Assembly: GCA_964442745.1 (NCBI GenBank)
Contig: CAYUAI010000053.1
Span: 1 to 28,571, forward strand
Direction: 5' to 3'
DNA: 28,571 nt
From: CAYUAI01 sp964442745
Lineage (GTDB): Bacteria > Pseudomonadota > Gammaproteobacteria > S012-40
Below are positions 1 to 8,119 of this stretch, piece after piece. Under the pieces are notes generated by a model that saw nothing but the letters and a program-made list of their open reading frames with translations, did no database searches and had not been told where the DNA came from. The position numbers were made by a program, and so were the translations under genes. Every line of letters starts with the position of its first letter. Position 1 is the first letter of the stretch.

Positions 1-55
1 GGAGTTTTCCATAACTTATTGATATTTTATATAATTAATCCCGAACACCTATGAG

Positions 56-1939
56 CTAGTTGTATACTTTTTTATTCATTAAAGGCGGCGGCGGATATTC
101 ATCGCCATAATCAAAAAAATCGATATCTAACTCCCTTAATTTTATTTTTATCCTTTGAATAAGTAACGGTTCTTTTTTCTTGAAATCATCGTACTTCATT
201 AACGAAACTTTACCCGATGTGAAGTGAATCTTTATAAGGTCAATATCATCAATGTCGCCGTATAACTGGCATGCGCAGCCGACATATACTCTTAGTTCAG
301 GAGGTAAGTCGTTCAACAACTCTTTAGGAATGACCCACGAGTGGTCGCCCATAAATTCCCCAACCGAATACGTTGTGTATGCCTCGTTAGCTTTAGCCTC
401 AATAATTTTTGCATTACCAACGCTAAACAGCAGTTTCATCGCCTCTTCAATCGTGCCTTTATAACCGCTGAAGAAGCTTTTGATATCCCGCTTCATATCA
501 TCTGGCATTTTGTTATATGGCTTTCTCTTGGCAAGCTGACCCAGTGCGAAATAAACTAATAGATCATTGCGCCGTGCTTCTTGAGCTTGTTGAAATGATT
601 CTTCCCCAAAATAATCTTTCAGCGTATCAAAGGCTTTTTTGTGTGATCCTGCGATGGCGCGAATTCGTTCAGAGAACTCAAATTCTGAGTTTGTGGGAAT
701 TCGGCCTAGATCCAGAGCGGTTTCCCAGAAGTCAGAAAACAATTCTTTATGCTTGTCGATTAACTCTTTGGAGACTTGTTTTGTCTGAGAGCGAGCCTGC
801 CGCTCGGTGATCTGTTTCCAGTTGCGGCGAATGTGTTGGCGCTCGAAAAGAAAATTTTGCTCTTCAAGTTTATCTTTGAATATTAAAAAAATACCTTGGC
901 CTGCGGCGATGGCTGTCTCACCTAATGAATCTTCAATGTACTCTTTAAATTCCGATTGTGTGTAATAGCGTTGAAAGGTATTTATTGAGGTAATAACGCC
1001 ATCTTTGTATGGGGTGAATTGCCGGATGACACTTTCACCAGCAACCATGACGGAAGCGACGAGCACTTGCTTGGTGTATGAAAATGCTTTTTTTAGTGTT
1101 TCCCTGCGCTCATTGATATCTTCAATCACATTGATGACAAAACCGAGGTTAACAATGTCATGTTTGGTTAGTATGCTCTCTGGCTTGTGGACGGGGTCCC
1201 AACCTAAAGCATCGACTCCATGGGCCTCTAGTTCTCGAACGTCGTCACCTTTGCCGCAACCATAGTCGAGTACTGAGTGATTACCATCAAAGTACCCATG
1301 CCTGGCTAATGTTTGCATGGGTGATGACAATTTGTTGCGATCAATCGCTGTTTTGTGGCGTTCGATTTTACTGATGATAGGTTCTTCCGAGGAATCTCTG
1401 GTTGCTAGTTCCTCTTTTTGGTGAAGGCGTCCTGACTCATCTATAAAGCATCCCTTAGTATTGATTAGGCGTTGCCAATTTTGTTTAAAGCCAATGTTTC
1501 GAGGGTTTTTGTAAAGCCCAGCAGCTTCACCTTCGGTAGTTATCTTTTTGAACAAGGTGTAGAGAGGGTAATCCTCATTAACGAAGGTCTCTTTACGGTG
1601 AAGGATCGGCGGATTATCTGATTTAGCGTAGTTGGATTTTCGGACAGATAGACGTTGTAGATCGACTGTATAACTGTGTTGTAGCTCAGGATAGGCGTAT
1701 TCATCAAAGCGTGGATAACTGAGGAAGGTAATTTTAAAACTTCGCTTTGAGAATTTAACCAAGTTCCAGGCCTTGTCAGTGATCTCGAATAGTTTGGCCA
1801 TTTGCGAGGTAAGCGTTGCTAGCGCTTCAGGGATATGGCAAAAAGCGCTTTTATGGATATAAACGGCGTCAGGTAATTGCTTGCCAATAGGCAAGGCTTT
1901 TACGAGTTCCTGATATTTTGGGTATTCTATTTGAGTCAA
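56..1939 (-). CDS. DNA phosphorothioation-associated putative methyltransferase
   Basis: 627-residue protein with a class I SAM-methyltransferase core. Motif I is VLDYGCGKGDDV near residues 223-234, followed by an acidic strand end (GWDP) and a conserved NLGFVINVIED stretch near 264-274. The N-terminal part (IGKQLPDAVYIHKSA, residues 18-32) and overall organisation match what I know as the family of putative methyltransferases found near dnd (DNA phosphorothioation) genes; target and reaction are unproven in that family. The start is TTG (CAA on the plus strand at 1937-1939) with no clear Shine-Dalgarno; the next in-frame Met is residue 47, beyond conserved-looking sequence, so TTG is preferred. 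No dnd gene is visible in the window, but the 3' side lies at the window edge and partners could be just outside. Immediately upstream on the same strand is a decayed ATPase gene, so this is an accessory region. Family call fairly sure; function unknown. Confidence 0.75.
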   Translation of the reverse strand: MTQIEYPKYQELVKALPIGKQLPDAVYIHKSAFCHIPEALATLTSQMAKLFEITDKAWNLVKFSKRSFKITFLSYPRFDEYAYPELQHSYTVDLQRLSVRKSNYAKSDNPPILHRKETFVNEDYPLYTLFKKITTEGEAAGLYKNPRNIGFKQNWQRLINTKGCFIDESGRLHQKEELATRDSSEEPIISKIERHKTAIDRNKLSSPMQTLARHGYFDGNHSVLDYGCGKGDDVRELEAHGVDALGWDPVHKPESILTKHDIVNLGFVINVIEDINERRETLKKAFSYTKQVLVASVMVAGESVIRQFTPYKDGVITSINTFQRYYTQSEFKEYIEDSLGETAIAAGQGIFLIFKDKLEEQNFLFERQHIRRNWKQITERQARSQTKQVSKELIDKHKELFSDFWETALDLGRIPTNSEFEFSERIRAIAGSHKKAFDTLKDYFGEESFQQAQEARRNDLLVYFALGQLAKRKPYNKMPDDMKRDIKSFFSGYKGTIEEAMKLLFSVGNAKIIEAKANEAYTTYSVGEFMGDHSWVIPKELLNDLPPELRVYVGCACQLYGDIDDIDLIKIHFTSGKVSLMKYDDFKKKEPLLIQRIKIKLRELDIDFFDYGDEYPPPPLMNKKVYN

Positions 1940-1961
1940 TGTGCCGGTCTTATGTGTTGTA

Positions 1962-2419
1962 TTATCCAGTTGTCGCTTTCAAGGTGGCTGCTGCTTTTAC
2001 TTCCAGGGTGAAACAGTCTCCTATGCTATTTTCAATAATGGTATCGACCGCTACTTTGTCCTTGCCTCGGTAGTGGAAGAAGTGCAATGGCTCGTCGAGC
2101 TACGTCGATTGCTGGCGCAGTTTGTTGTAGGCAAAAGATTCCAGCAATAGGCTAAAATCAGCGGGTTGTTGTATTAATCATTTTTTAGTTAGCCCTCGGA
2201 TAGCGCACATCATGCCCGTGTCGTGCAGGAAGCTGTTCGACTAGAAACAATTGTTCTAGTAACGTTAGGTATTTCTTGATGGTAGGGCGATCAAGCCTTA
2301 CTTTGTTGATCAAGTCTATAATGTTAATCAGTTTTCCTGACTTAGCGAGGTCCCATGACGAACACGACAGGGGTCGTCAGCGTTTCTTTTTCATTCTGAG
2401 TGGCATAGCATGGATACAT
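1962..2419 (-). pseudogene. Remnant of an AAA-type ATPase with DUF4143 domain
   Basis: Translating the minus strand in pieces recovers three parts of one protein family. (a) From ATG at 2419: MYPCYATQNEKETLTTPVV, then FVMGPR, the lead-in to a Walker A motif, cut by a stop where QVGKT would follow. (b) About 2185-2360: KLINIIDLINKVRLDRPTIK followed by KYLTLLEQLFLVEQLPARH, the winged-helix and start of the DUF4143 region. (c) About 1962-2160: LLLESFAYNKLRQQS, an in-frame stop, then LDEPLHFFHYRGKDKVAVD and FTLEVKAAATLKA, the nuclease-like C-terminal end. Intact members are, from memory, roughly 380-400 residues; only about 135 are recoverable, with the whole ATPase body deleted and several stops and frame changes. 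The order and strand are preserved, so this is an internally deleted gene rather than chance similarity. Its end lies 22 bases upstream of the methyltransferase start. Function lost. Confidence 0.8.
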
Positions 2420-3159
2420 ACAAAAGTCGTTAGCTTGTCCAAGTGAGAATATTCTATTGTCTAATTGAGATAGTATCACCGCCTAATCGGTATGTACAAT
2501 GCCGTCACAATTAGTGATTATGATGCTCGGAGAATGCTCTGCTACTCAGCTTAATGGTACGAGAAATTGAAGGGTGTCGCTACCTCGTGAAAGATTTGGG
2601 AAATCCCTATCCCAAATCGACTCGCCTACGCGACAGCTGATTAGCCCCGGCCGCCCGGCGTCCGTGCCGCTTCGCCACACCATCGCCAGCTCGGTGCGGG
2701 CTTCGCACCACTCCCTCCAATGGCTTGACGGCGTGTCGGATGTCATTTTAGATCCCCTCTGGCGCTCGCGCACGACGGGGATCCAAAATGACCGACGCCT
2801 ACCGGGGACTACCCGCCCTCGCGTCCGCTCTCCATGGCGGGCAGCGTATGTGGTTATTTTGCGGACACCTTATCTGTACCGCTGTGTGATACAGTGTATG
2901 CTTCTGCGATGGGTGATTCTGCAATATATTGATTTGAAAGTTAAAAAATTCCCAATTAGAAAGTGGCGAAGACGAAACCCATGCCATTTAACCATTCATA
3001 ACTTAAGCGAGCTGACTAAAATATTTGTCTTTAATGGTCAGCTAACAAGCTATGCAGTTTGATATGAAATTAGTTAAATTTATTACGTTGTGAAAACGGA
3101 ACAAAAAAATACAAACCCAATCTAGGCGCAAATAGGGAAGTGATTATGTCGCCCATTTC
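2420..3159. other. Non-coding stretch with GC-rich islet
   Basis: No convincing gene. About 2620-2850 is clearly richer in G+C than the AT-rich flanks and carries the inverted repeat listed separately. Open frames exist on both strands here (for example 2546-2773 minus and 2574-3062 plus), but they are rich in Arg/Ser/Trp, lack recognisable domains, and are what a GC-rich stretch yields by chance. A weak similarity of the minus-strand text SSHWREWCEA to the start of IS66-type accessory proteins is too short to rely on. A 7-base inverted repeat (AGCTGAC at 3010-3016, GTCAGCT at 3037-3043) lies downstream of the 3160-4263 gene and could form a weak hairpin. The islet may be the scar of a mobile element. 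Confidence 0.4.
2742..2792. repeat. Imperfect inverted repeat with 16-base arms
   Basis: Left arm GTCATTTTAGATCCCC (2742-2757) and right arm GGGGATCCAAAATGAC (2777-2792) are reverse complements at 15 of 16 positions around a 19-base GC-rich loop. Similarity continues outward in broken form (GGCGTGTCG on the left against CGACGCC on the right). It would form a long hairpin in single strands. No T-run follows on either side, so it is not a typical terminator; head-to-head ends of a mobile element or a palindromic repeat family are possibilities. Confidence 0.7.
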
Positions 3160-4263
3160 TTAACGAACTCGGGTGGTTTGTCCCATGGCTTCATTAATTA
3201 GGGTGGGTAGGTGTTGCTTGACGTTATTTTTGACTTCCCGCCTTAAGCTTTGGCCGACTTGTTCTAACAGTGAAGGCAATATTGTGTCAATGGAATTCAA
3301 GATAATGGTTTCTAGGCGAGTGGAGAGTTGCCGATTGAGTTCATCGGTTAAGGTGGCAGCGGCTTCGACGATGAACTGATCCATTTTTTTGGATAGTTGT
3401 TTGTGTAATTCATCATGGGGAGATAAGGCGGTTTTTGTCAGCGGTGCTGAGTTTAAGGGCGTATGGGCTTGGGCTGTTGCTGATGGTTTGGCGAGTTGCT
3501 CATCGGCATCGTGTGGGGTGTCTGTGTGTGTGGAGTTGTTATCTTCAACAGTCGGTACGGTTTGTATTTCACTGGGGGTGGATAATAGATCATCCAGCTG
3601 CTGGTCGATTTGGGATGCGAGTTGTTCGACAGCTGTTTCCTCGATTGGTAAGCTGGTTTGTGTTTGTTTTGTGCGGTCGGTGTGGCTGTTATCTGAGGCA
3701 TGGGCGATGGTATCTTGTGGTTGATTTTTCGGTGTTTGTTCTGCTGGCTGTGCTTTGAGTTGGCTATGTTGTTCAGCTTCGTTGATAGCACTATCGACAC
3801 GCTCATCCAAGTTGAGTATATCATCTGTTTTATGGTTGGCAGGGGTTGAGCTGGATGCGAGTGACGGATTGCTATTGACTTCGGTATTCAAGGTTGGAAT
3901 GTGACTGTTGCCATCCTGATGATTCAGGCTACTTTTTGGTGTTGCCTTTGAGTTGGCTGCTAAGGGTTCTGTATCAATCGATTCTTTGAGTGTTGGTACG
4001 TTAATATTGGATAACTCGGAGGTCTCAATTGGATGATTTTCGAATAAAGCCGAATCATTGAGTAGATTTTCAATTTCTTGTTCCGCATTTATTAATGAAT
4101 GCTCGCTCTGGTCATTGTCGTCTTCCTCCTTGATTTCTGCCAGGGAGGTGATGTCGCCGAGTGAAGGCATGCCTGTTTCATTGGTTAAAGCGAATGGGCT
4201 CATGTCGTCTCCAGCGCGATAATTTGAGGGTGGCTGTTGTGGATTATTCGGGTGACTGGTCAT
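3160..4263 (-). CDS. Unrecognised acidic, mostly disordered protein with helical C-terminus
   Basis: 367 residues. Residues 1 to about 275 are low in complexity and rich in Ser, Thr, Asn, Gln, Pro, Asp and Glu, with few hydrophobic residues, which suggests disorder. The last 85 or so (from HDELHKQLSKKMDQF) are predicted by eye to be amphipathic helices, including ILPSLLEQVGQSLRREVKNN and QHLPTLINEAMG. There is no signal peptide or membrane segment, so it is probably cytoplasmic. The gene starts 6 bases after the holC stop, so it is co-transcribed; in many Gammaproteobacteria valS follows pepA-holC, and this gene sits in that place. The plan (acidic disordered linker plus C-terminal helices with a 'LLEQ...LPTLI' pattern) recalls PopZ/DUF2497 proteins, but this is an impression, not a family assignment. 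Weak Shine-Dalgarno (AGGT). Real gene: fairly sure. Function: unknown. Confidence 0.75.
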   Translation of the reverse strand: MTSHPNNPQQPPSNYRAGDDMSPFALTNETGMPSLGDITSLAEIKEEDDNDQSEHSLINAEQEIENLLNDSALFENHPIETSELSNINVPTLKESIDTEPLAANSKATPKSSLNHQDGNSHIPTLNTEVNSNPSLASSSTPANHKTDDILNLDERVDSAINEAEQHSQLKAQPAEQTPKNQPQDTIAHASDNSHTDRTKQTQTSLPIEETAVEQLASQIDQQLDDLLSTPSEIQTVPTVEDNNSTHTDTPHDADEQLAKPSATAQAHTPLNSAPLTKTALSPHDELHKQLSKKMDQFIVEAAATLTDELNRQLSTRLETIILNSIDTILPSLLEQVGQSLRREVKNNVKQHLPTLINEAMGQTTRVR

Positions 4264-4269
4264 GATTTA

Positions 4270-4698
4270 TTACCTGTTCACTTGGTGGGTGGTGACTTGA
4301 AATCCCTGATCCCGATAAGCACGAAAGCGCTGTCGTCCCTGTTGGCGTATCTCAGGGTCATTATCAATCAGCTCGATGGTTCTGGAGAACTGAGTCAGCG
4401 CGTTGGGCATGGCCCGCGTCATATTGACCAAAATATCATTCAATGGTGTCGGGGCTGTTTTGTGACCGATATAAACGGGCGTATCTTGGTTGACTTGACC
4501 GAGTTTTTGGTGAGGGACAAAACTATTTTCTCTAAACGTCCATAATAGCTCATCCATGAGTCGAGCTTGTGCTTCGTTTTCCGTATGGATATACATTTGA
4601 TGCCCGAGTTTATAGGCTTTTTCGATCAGACGACAGGCGAATAATTCTCGGCCATGGGGACGTTGGGTTGCTAAAACATAGAAATCAATTCGTGGCAT
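4270..4698 (-). CDS. holC: DNA polymerase III subunit chi
   Basis: 142 residues, normal for HolC. The start MPRIDFYVLATQ and the stretch ACRLIEKAYKLGHQMYIHT, with ARLMDELLWTFRENSFVPH, are characteristic of the family. HolC pairs with psi (HolD) and links the clamp-loader complex to single-strand-binding protein in the cytoplasm; the region AMPNALTQFSRTIELID near residues 94-110 matches the conserved 'P....F.R..E.V' area. It lies 146 bases downstream of pepA on the same strand, the usual pepA-holC arrangement. No clear Shine-Dalgarno precedes the ATG at 4698, but the Met start fits the family's N-terminus exactly. Confidence 0.93.
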   Translation of the reverse strand: MPRIDFYVLATQRPHGRELFACRLIEKAYKLGHQMYIHTENEAQARLMDELLWTFRENSFVPHQKLGQVNQDTPVYIGHKTAPTPLNDILVNMTRAMPNALTQFSRTIELIDNDPEIRQQGRQRFRAYRDQGFQVTTHQVNR

Positions 4699-4844
4699 AA
4701 CAGATAAGCGTCAAATTTTAGTGTAGTCATCAGATCGAGCAATTAATGTGCCTTGGTTCGGAGCGCTGGTATTATGCTCAATATTGCTATTGGGGGGCCA
4801 TCCTTGGCTACCGTGATGCATTACGGGCGGTAAAGGGTTAGTTT

Positions 4845-6338
4845 TTATTCATGACAGCGATTCATGAGAAATTGAATTAATAGGGGAACAGGGCGCCCCG
4901 TTGCACCTTTATCGGTGCCGGTCAGCCAGGCGGTTCCCGCGATATCTAAGTGTGCCCAATGGTATTTTTTGGTAAACCGCGATAAAAAGCAGGCGGCGGT
5001 GATGCTACCGGCATCACGACCGCCAATATTGGCAACATCGGCAAAATTGGTTTTTAATTGTTCTTGATAATCGTCCCAGAGGGGAAGCTCCCAAACCTTG
5101 TCGCCGCTTTGTTCGGCGGCTTGTTGTATGGCTTTTGTTAACGGCGTATAGTTGCTGAATAAACCACTGGCATGCTTGCCTAATGCAATAACGCAAGCCC
5201 CCGTTAATGTGGCAATGTCGATCACGACATCTGGGTTAAATTGCTCAGCATAGGTCAGTGCATCGCACAACAGTAATCGTCCTTCCGCATCGGTGTTGAG
5301 TATTTCAATGGTGGTTCCCGCCATACTGGTGACAACATCGCCGGGTTTATTGGCATTGCCATCCGGTAAATTTTCTGAACTGGGCACAATGCCGGTCACA
5401 TTAATGGGTGAATCCATTTCTGCTAACGCCTTTATGGTGCCAAATACGCTCGCGCTGCCGCACATATCAAATTTCATTTCATCCATGCTTGCGCCAGGTT
5501 TTAAGGAGATGCCACCGGCATCAAAGGTTAAACCTTTGCCGACCAGTACCACTGGTTTGGCTTCTTTTTTTCCGCCGTTATATTCCATCACAATGAGTTT
5601 CGCGGGTTGTCGGCTACCTTTGCTTACCGATAACAGGGCGCCCATCCCCAGCTCATTCATGTCTTCTTCTTCAAGAATTCTTGTTTTGATTGATTTGAAA
5701 TGATTCGCTAACGAGTTTGCCTGGTCAGCGAGATAACTCGGCGTGCATATATTGCCCGGTAAATTTCCTAGCTCTTTCGCTAAGGCAATACCGTTTGCAA
5801 TGGCATTGCCTTCATGCACGGCTATTTCTGCCGCGGCTTGATTTTTACGCGGACTGATTGCGCAAAAAAACTTCTTGAGTAATTGTTTTTTATTTTCTTT
5901 TTTAGTTTGCAAAGCCTCGAATCTGTAATAGCTTTCTCGCACGGAAACAATGGTTTGTCGTATTTTCCAGTGTTCATCGCGGTCTTTAATGCTCAGTTCT
6001 GTTAAGTGCGATGTGGCCTCTTGCGTGCCAGTATTTTTTAGGGTGCTGATGGCTTTAGTCAGGATTTTTTTAAACTCGCTATCATTGAGTTCTTTTTCCT
6101 TGCCACAACCCACCAGCAAAATTCGCTCAGCAAGCAGATTTGGCACGGCATGTAACAGCAAAGATTGCCCGACTTTACCTTTTATGTCGCCTTTTGTCAG
6201 TATGTTTGAGAGGAATCCCTCGGAGAGTTCATCGAGTAACTGGGCACTTTCTGTGAGTTTGCCCGATTCGTGGATACCGACAATAACGCAGCCAGAACGT
6301 TGTTTTTCCGAAGTGCCACTTTTTACGCCAAATTCCAT
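4845..6338 (-). CDS. pepA: Cytosol (leucyl) aminopeptidase, M17 family
   Basis: 497 residues, the usual length. It cleaves N-terminal residues, preferably Leu, from peptides using two metal ions; in E. coli the same protein is also a DNA-binding accessory factor. The family signature NTDAEGRLLL is present near residue 347, the metal/catalytic-lysine segment LVGKGLTFDAGGISLKPG near 265-282, and GGRDAGSITAACFLSRF near the C-terminus. The N-terminal domain (residues 1-160) is more variable, as expected. The ATG at 6338 follows AGGAGC at a suitable distance. It is first in a minus-strand unit with holC and the disordered protein, and diverges from lptF across about 690 bases. Confidence 0.96.
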   Translation of the reverse strand: MEFGVKSGTSEKQRSGCVIVGIHESGKLTESAQLLDELSEGFLSNILTKGDIKGKVGQSLLLHAVPNLLAERILLVGCGKEKELNDSEFKKILTKAISTLKNTGTQEATSHLTELSIKDRDEHWKIRQTIVSVRESYYRFEALQTKKENKKQLLKKFFCAISPRKNQAAAEIAVHEGNAIANGIALAKELGNLPGNICTPSYLADQANSLANHFKSIKTRILEEEDMNELGMGALLSVSKGSRQPAKLIVMEYNGGKKEAKPVVLVGKGLTFDAGGISLKPGASMDEMKFDMCGSASVFGTIKALAEMDSPINVTGIVPSSENLPDGNANKPGDVVTSMAGTTIEILNTDAEGRLLLCDALTYAEQFNPDVVIDIATLTGACVIALGKHASGLFSNYTPLTKAIQQAAEQSGDKVWELPLWDDYQEQLKTNFADVANIGGRDAGSITAACFLSRFTKKYHWAHLDIAGTAWLTGTDKGATGRPVPLLIQFLMNRCHE

Positions 6339-7027
6339 GCTTGCTCCTATTTTTAATCAATTGTCTCTGATCTTGCAACATTGTACGGGATAAGTATTGT
6401 ATTTTTAATCCGAGACACAAAACATATTTTGGCTAATCGAAAAGAAATATCCAGAAGCCGTTATGGTTGGATTTGATGATAGTTCGTTTTACCATCAAAA
6501 GGGTTTTCGCTTGATATTGTTTGGCTAAATAGCCTTTTGTTGACGGTCAAAAATATATTGTTTGAGCGTATCCACTGGCCCTATCGCTTCATTTTGTTAT
6601 GCCGCCATTAGCCACCAAATAATAAACCATGGTGAAATCCATGGTTGGGTGATTTTTGGTAATAGATAGCCAATGTTGTGGTAAAAATTATAGAATTTGT
6701 GGCAGGGTCATAGGTTGTGTCATCAAGCGAACTTTTCAATGATTGGATAGAAAATCAGTCTTTTTAAAGTGTAAAGGATGAGCGGCCATTTTTCCAACGT
6801 TTTATTACTGTTTGGGTTGTTTTTTGAACGTTTATTCTATGCTGATTCTCAGTCTGAATGTTTTTTGCTCGTTATGATGGGTATTGGTGTATATTGCCGA
6901 AGGTGTGTGGTTGTCACTTTTGTATCGGTTAGCTCACCTTGTCTTGGGTTTTTCGACTAAAGTTTATGAGTTACTTACCCAATGGCTTCTCATTTCGATT
7001 GGCTTGTCATTACCTTTAAGGTGTTTG
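6339..7027. other. Divergent intergenic region pepA / lptF
   Basis: About 690 bases, AT-rich, containing the start regions of pepA (leftward) and lptF (rightward). It is long for this gene pair. A perfect 8-base inverted repeat is listed separately; the word TTTGGCTAA occurs twice (near 6428 and 6520). Short open frames such as 6778-6960 have no good ribosome site or recognisable content. I could not settle promoter positions. Confidence 0.5.
6625..6646. repeat. Perfect 8-base inverted repeat, possible operator
   Basis: AACCATGG (6625-6632), six bases (TGAAAT), CCATGGTT (6639-6646). Outer bases ACCAAA (6614-6619) and TTTGGT (6655-6660) form a second nested inverted pair, so the symmetry spans about 47 bases. 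It lies about 290 bases before pepA's start and 380 before lptF. A dimeric regulator site or a hairpin are both possible. Confidence 0.45.
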
Positions 7028-8119
7028 ATGAAAATTGTAAACCGTTATTTTATTAAGGAGGTAAATACCTCATTTTTAGCTGTGTTGGGTGTGTTGCTTG
7101 TCATTTTTGCGAGTAAGCATTTTGTGCGCTATATGTCTGATGCGGCCGCGGGGGAATTACCTACGTATATGATCGTTAAGTTGCTGAGTCTTTTTACTTT
7201 GAGTGCTTTAGTATTGATGATTCCGCTGGCGTTGTTTATTGCCATACTTATTTCCTTAGGGCGTATGTATAAAGACTCTGAGATGACAGCGTTGGAGGCT
7301 TGTGGTATCGGTGTTCCTCACTTTATGAAGACGGCAGGCTATGTGGCGGTATTTTGGGGAGGTTTGGTCGCGGTGATTGCTTTATGGCTAGGGCCGTGGT
7401 CAGAAGAACGCCAGTATGAGATTCGGGATGAGGCGGCGGTGGAGGCTGAATTTAGCTTTTTAGAAGCGGGACGGTTTCATGAGATTCGAGACGGTGCGGG
7501 GGTGTTTTATATCGAAAAAATGTCAGCGAATAAAAAACGTATGCAAAATGTTTTTGTCTATCTGGATGATGCGGGGAAAGTTGATATTTTTTCGGCTAAA
7601 TCAGGCCGTCAGAAAATCGATAAACGCAACGGTGTCCGGTATATTATTTTAGAGGATGGTTTTCGTTTTGAAGCGTTACCACAAAATAAAGGGTATCGAA
7701 TCCATGAATATCAAGAAAGTGGCATTCGTATCGCGCAACGTGTCATTGAAAAAACCGAGTATTCGGTGGTGGCTTGGTCGACAGCTAAACTGTTAAATGA
7801 CACCGGACCGCAACAAATTGCCGAGCTACAATGGCGCCTATCCATGCCGATTGCTGTGTTTTTGTTAACTTTTATTGCGGTTTTGTTGAGTCGTACCAAC
7901 CCTCGCCAAGGGCGGTTTGCTAATTTATTTTTAGCCTTATTGGTTTTCATTGGTTATATGTACTTGTTGATGTTATCACGTTCCTGGATTAAAAGTGAGC
8001 AAATATCCCCTTATTTGGGGATGTGGTGGGTCCACGGTTTAGGGGTTGTTTTCTTGTTACTGTTAATGGTGCGCCAATTTGGGGTGAAGTGGATATTTTT
8101 GAGGAATAGAACAAAGTGA
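7028..8119 (+). CDS. lptF: LPS export ABC transporter permease LptF
   Basis: 363 residues from the ATG at 7028, which is preceded by AAGGTG and gives the family N-terminus MKIVNRYFIKEVNTSFLAVL. The reading frame is open further upstream (to 6884), but that text has no family resemblance. LptF with LptG forms the inner-membrane permease of the LptB2FG complex that extracts lipopolysaccharide and passes it to LptC/LptA. Membrane segments are visible near residues 12-30, 50-80 and 95-120, then a periplasmic beta-jellyroll region (about 130-250), then three hydrophobic segments (about 270-350) with the motif RLSMPIAVFLLTFIAVLLSR. The stop overlaps the lptG start by 4 bases, indicating translational coupling. 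Confidence 0.94.
   Translation: MKIVNRYFIKEVNTSFLAVLGVLLVIFASKHFVRYMSDAAAGELPTYMIVKLLSLFTLSALVLMIPLALFIAILISLGRMYKDSEMTALEACGIGVPHFMKTAGYVAVFWGGLVAVIALWLGPWSEERQYEIRDEAAVEAEFSFLEAGRFHEIRDGAGVFYIEKMSANKKRMQNVFVYLDDAGKVDIFSAKSGRQKIDKRNGVRYIILEDGFRFEALPQNKGYRIHEYQESGIRIAQRVIEKTEYSVVAWSTAKLLNDTGPQQIAELQWRLSMPIAVFLLTFIAVLLSRTNPRQGRFANLFLALLVFIGYMYLLMLSRSWIKSEQISPYLGMWWVHGLGVVFLLLLMVRQFGVKWIFLRNRTK

Noticed and set aside
2574..3062. 162-residue plus-strand open frame in the GC-rich islet
   Set aside because: No recognisable domain, odd Arg/Ser-rich composition, spans the hairpin, and has no good ribosome site; likely chance openness.
3389..3824. Several open frames opposite or out of frame with the disordered protein gene
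   Set aside because: They lie inside 3160-4263, are rich in Cys/Val/Trp or Lys/Pro from antisense reading, and lack start signals.
6778..6960. 60-residue plus-strand frame before lptF
   Set aside because: No family resemblance and a weak start; the lptF start at 7028 explains the region better.
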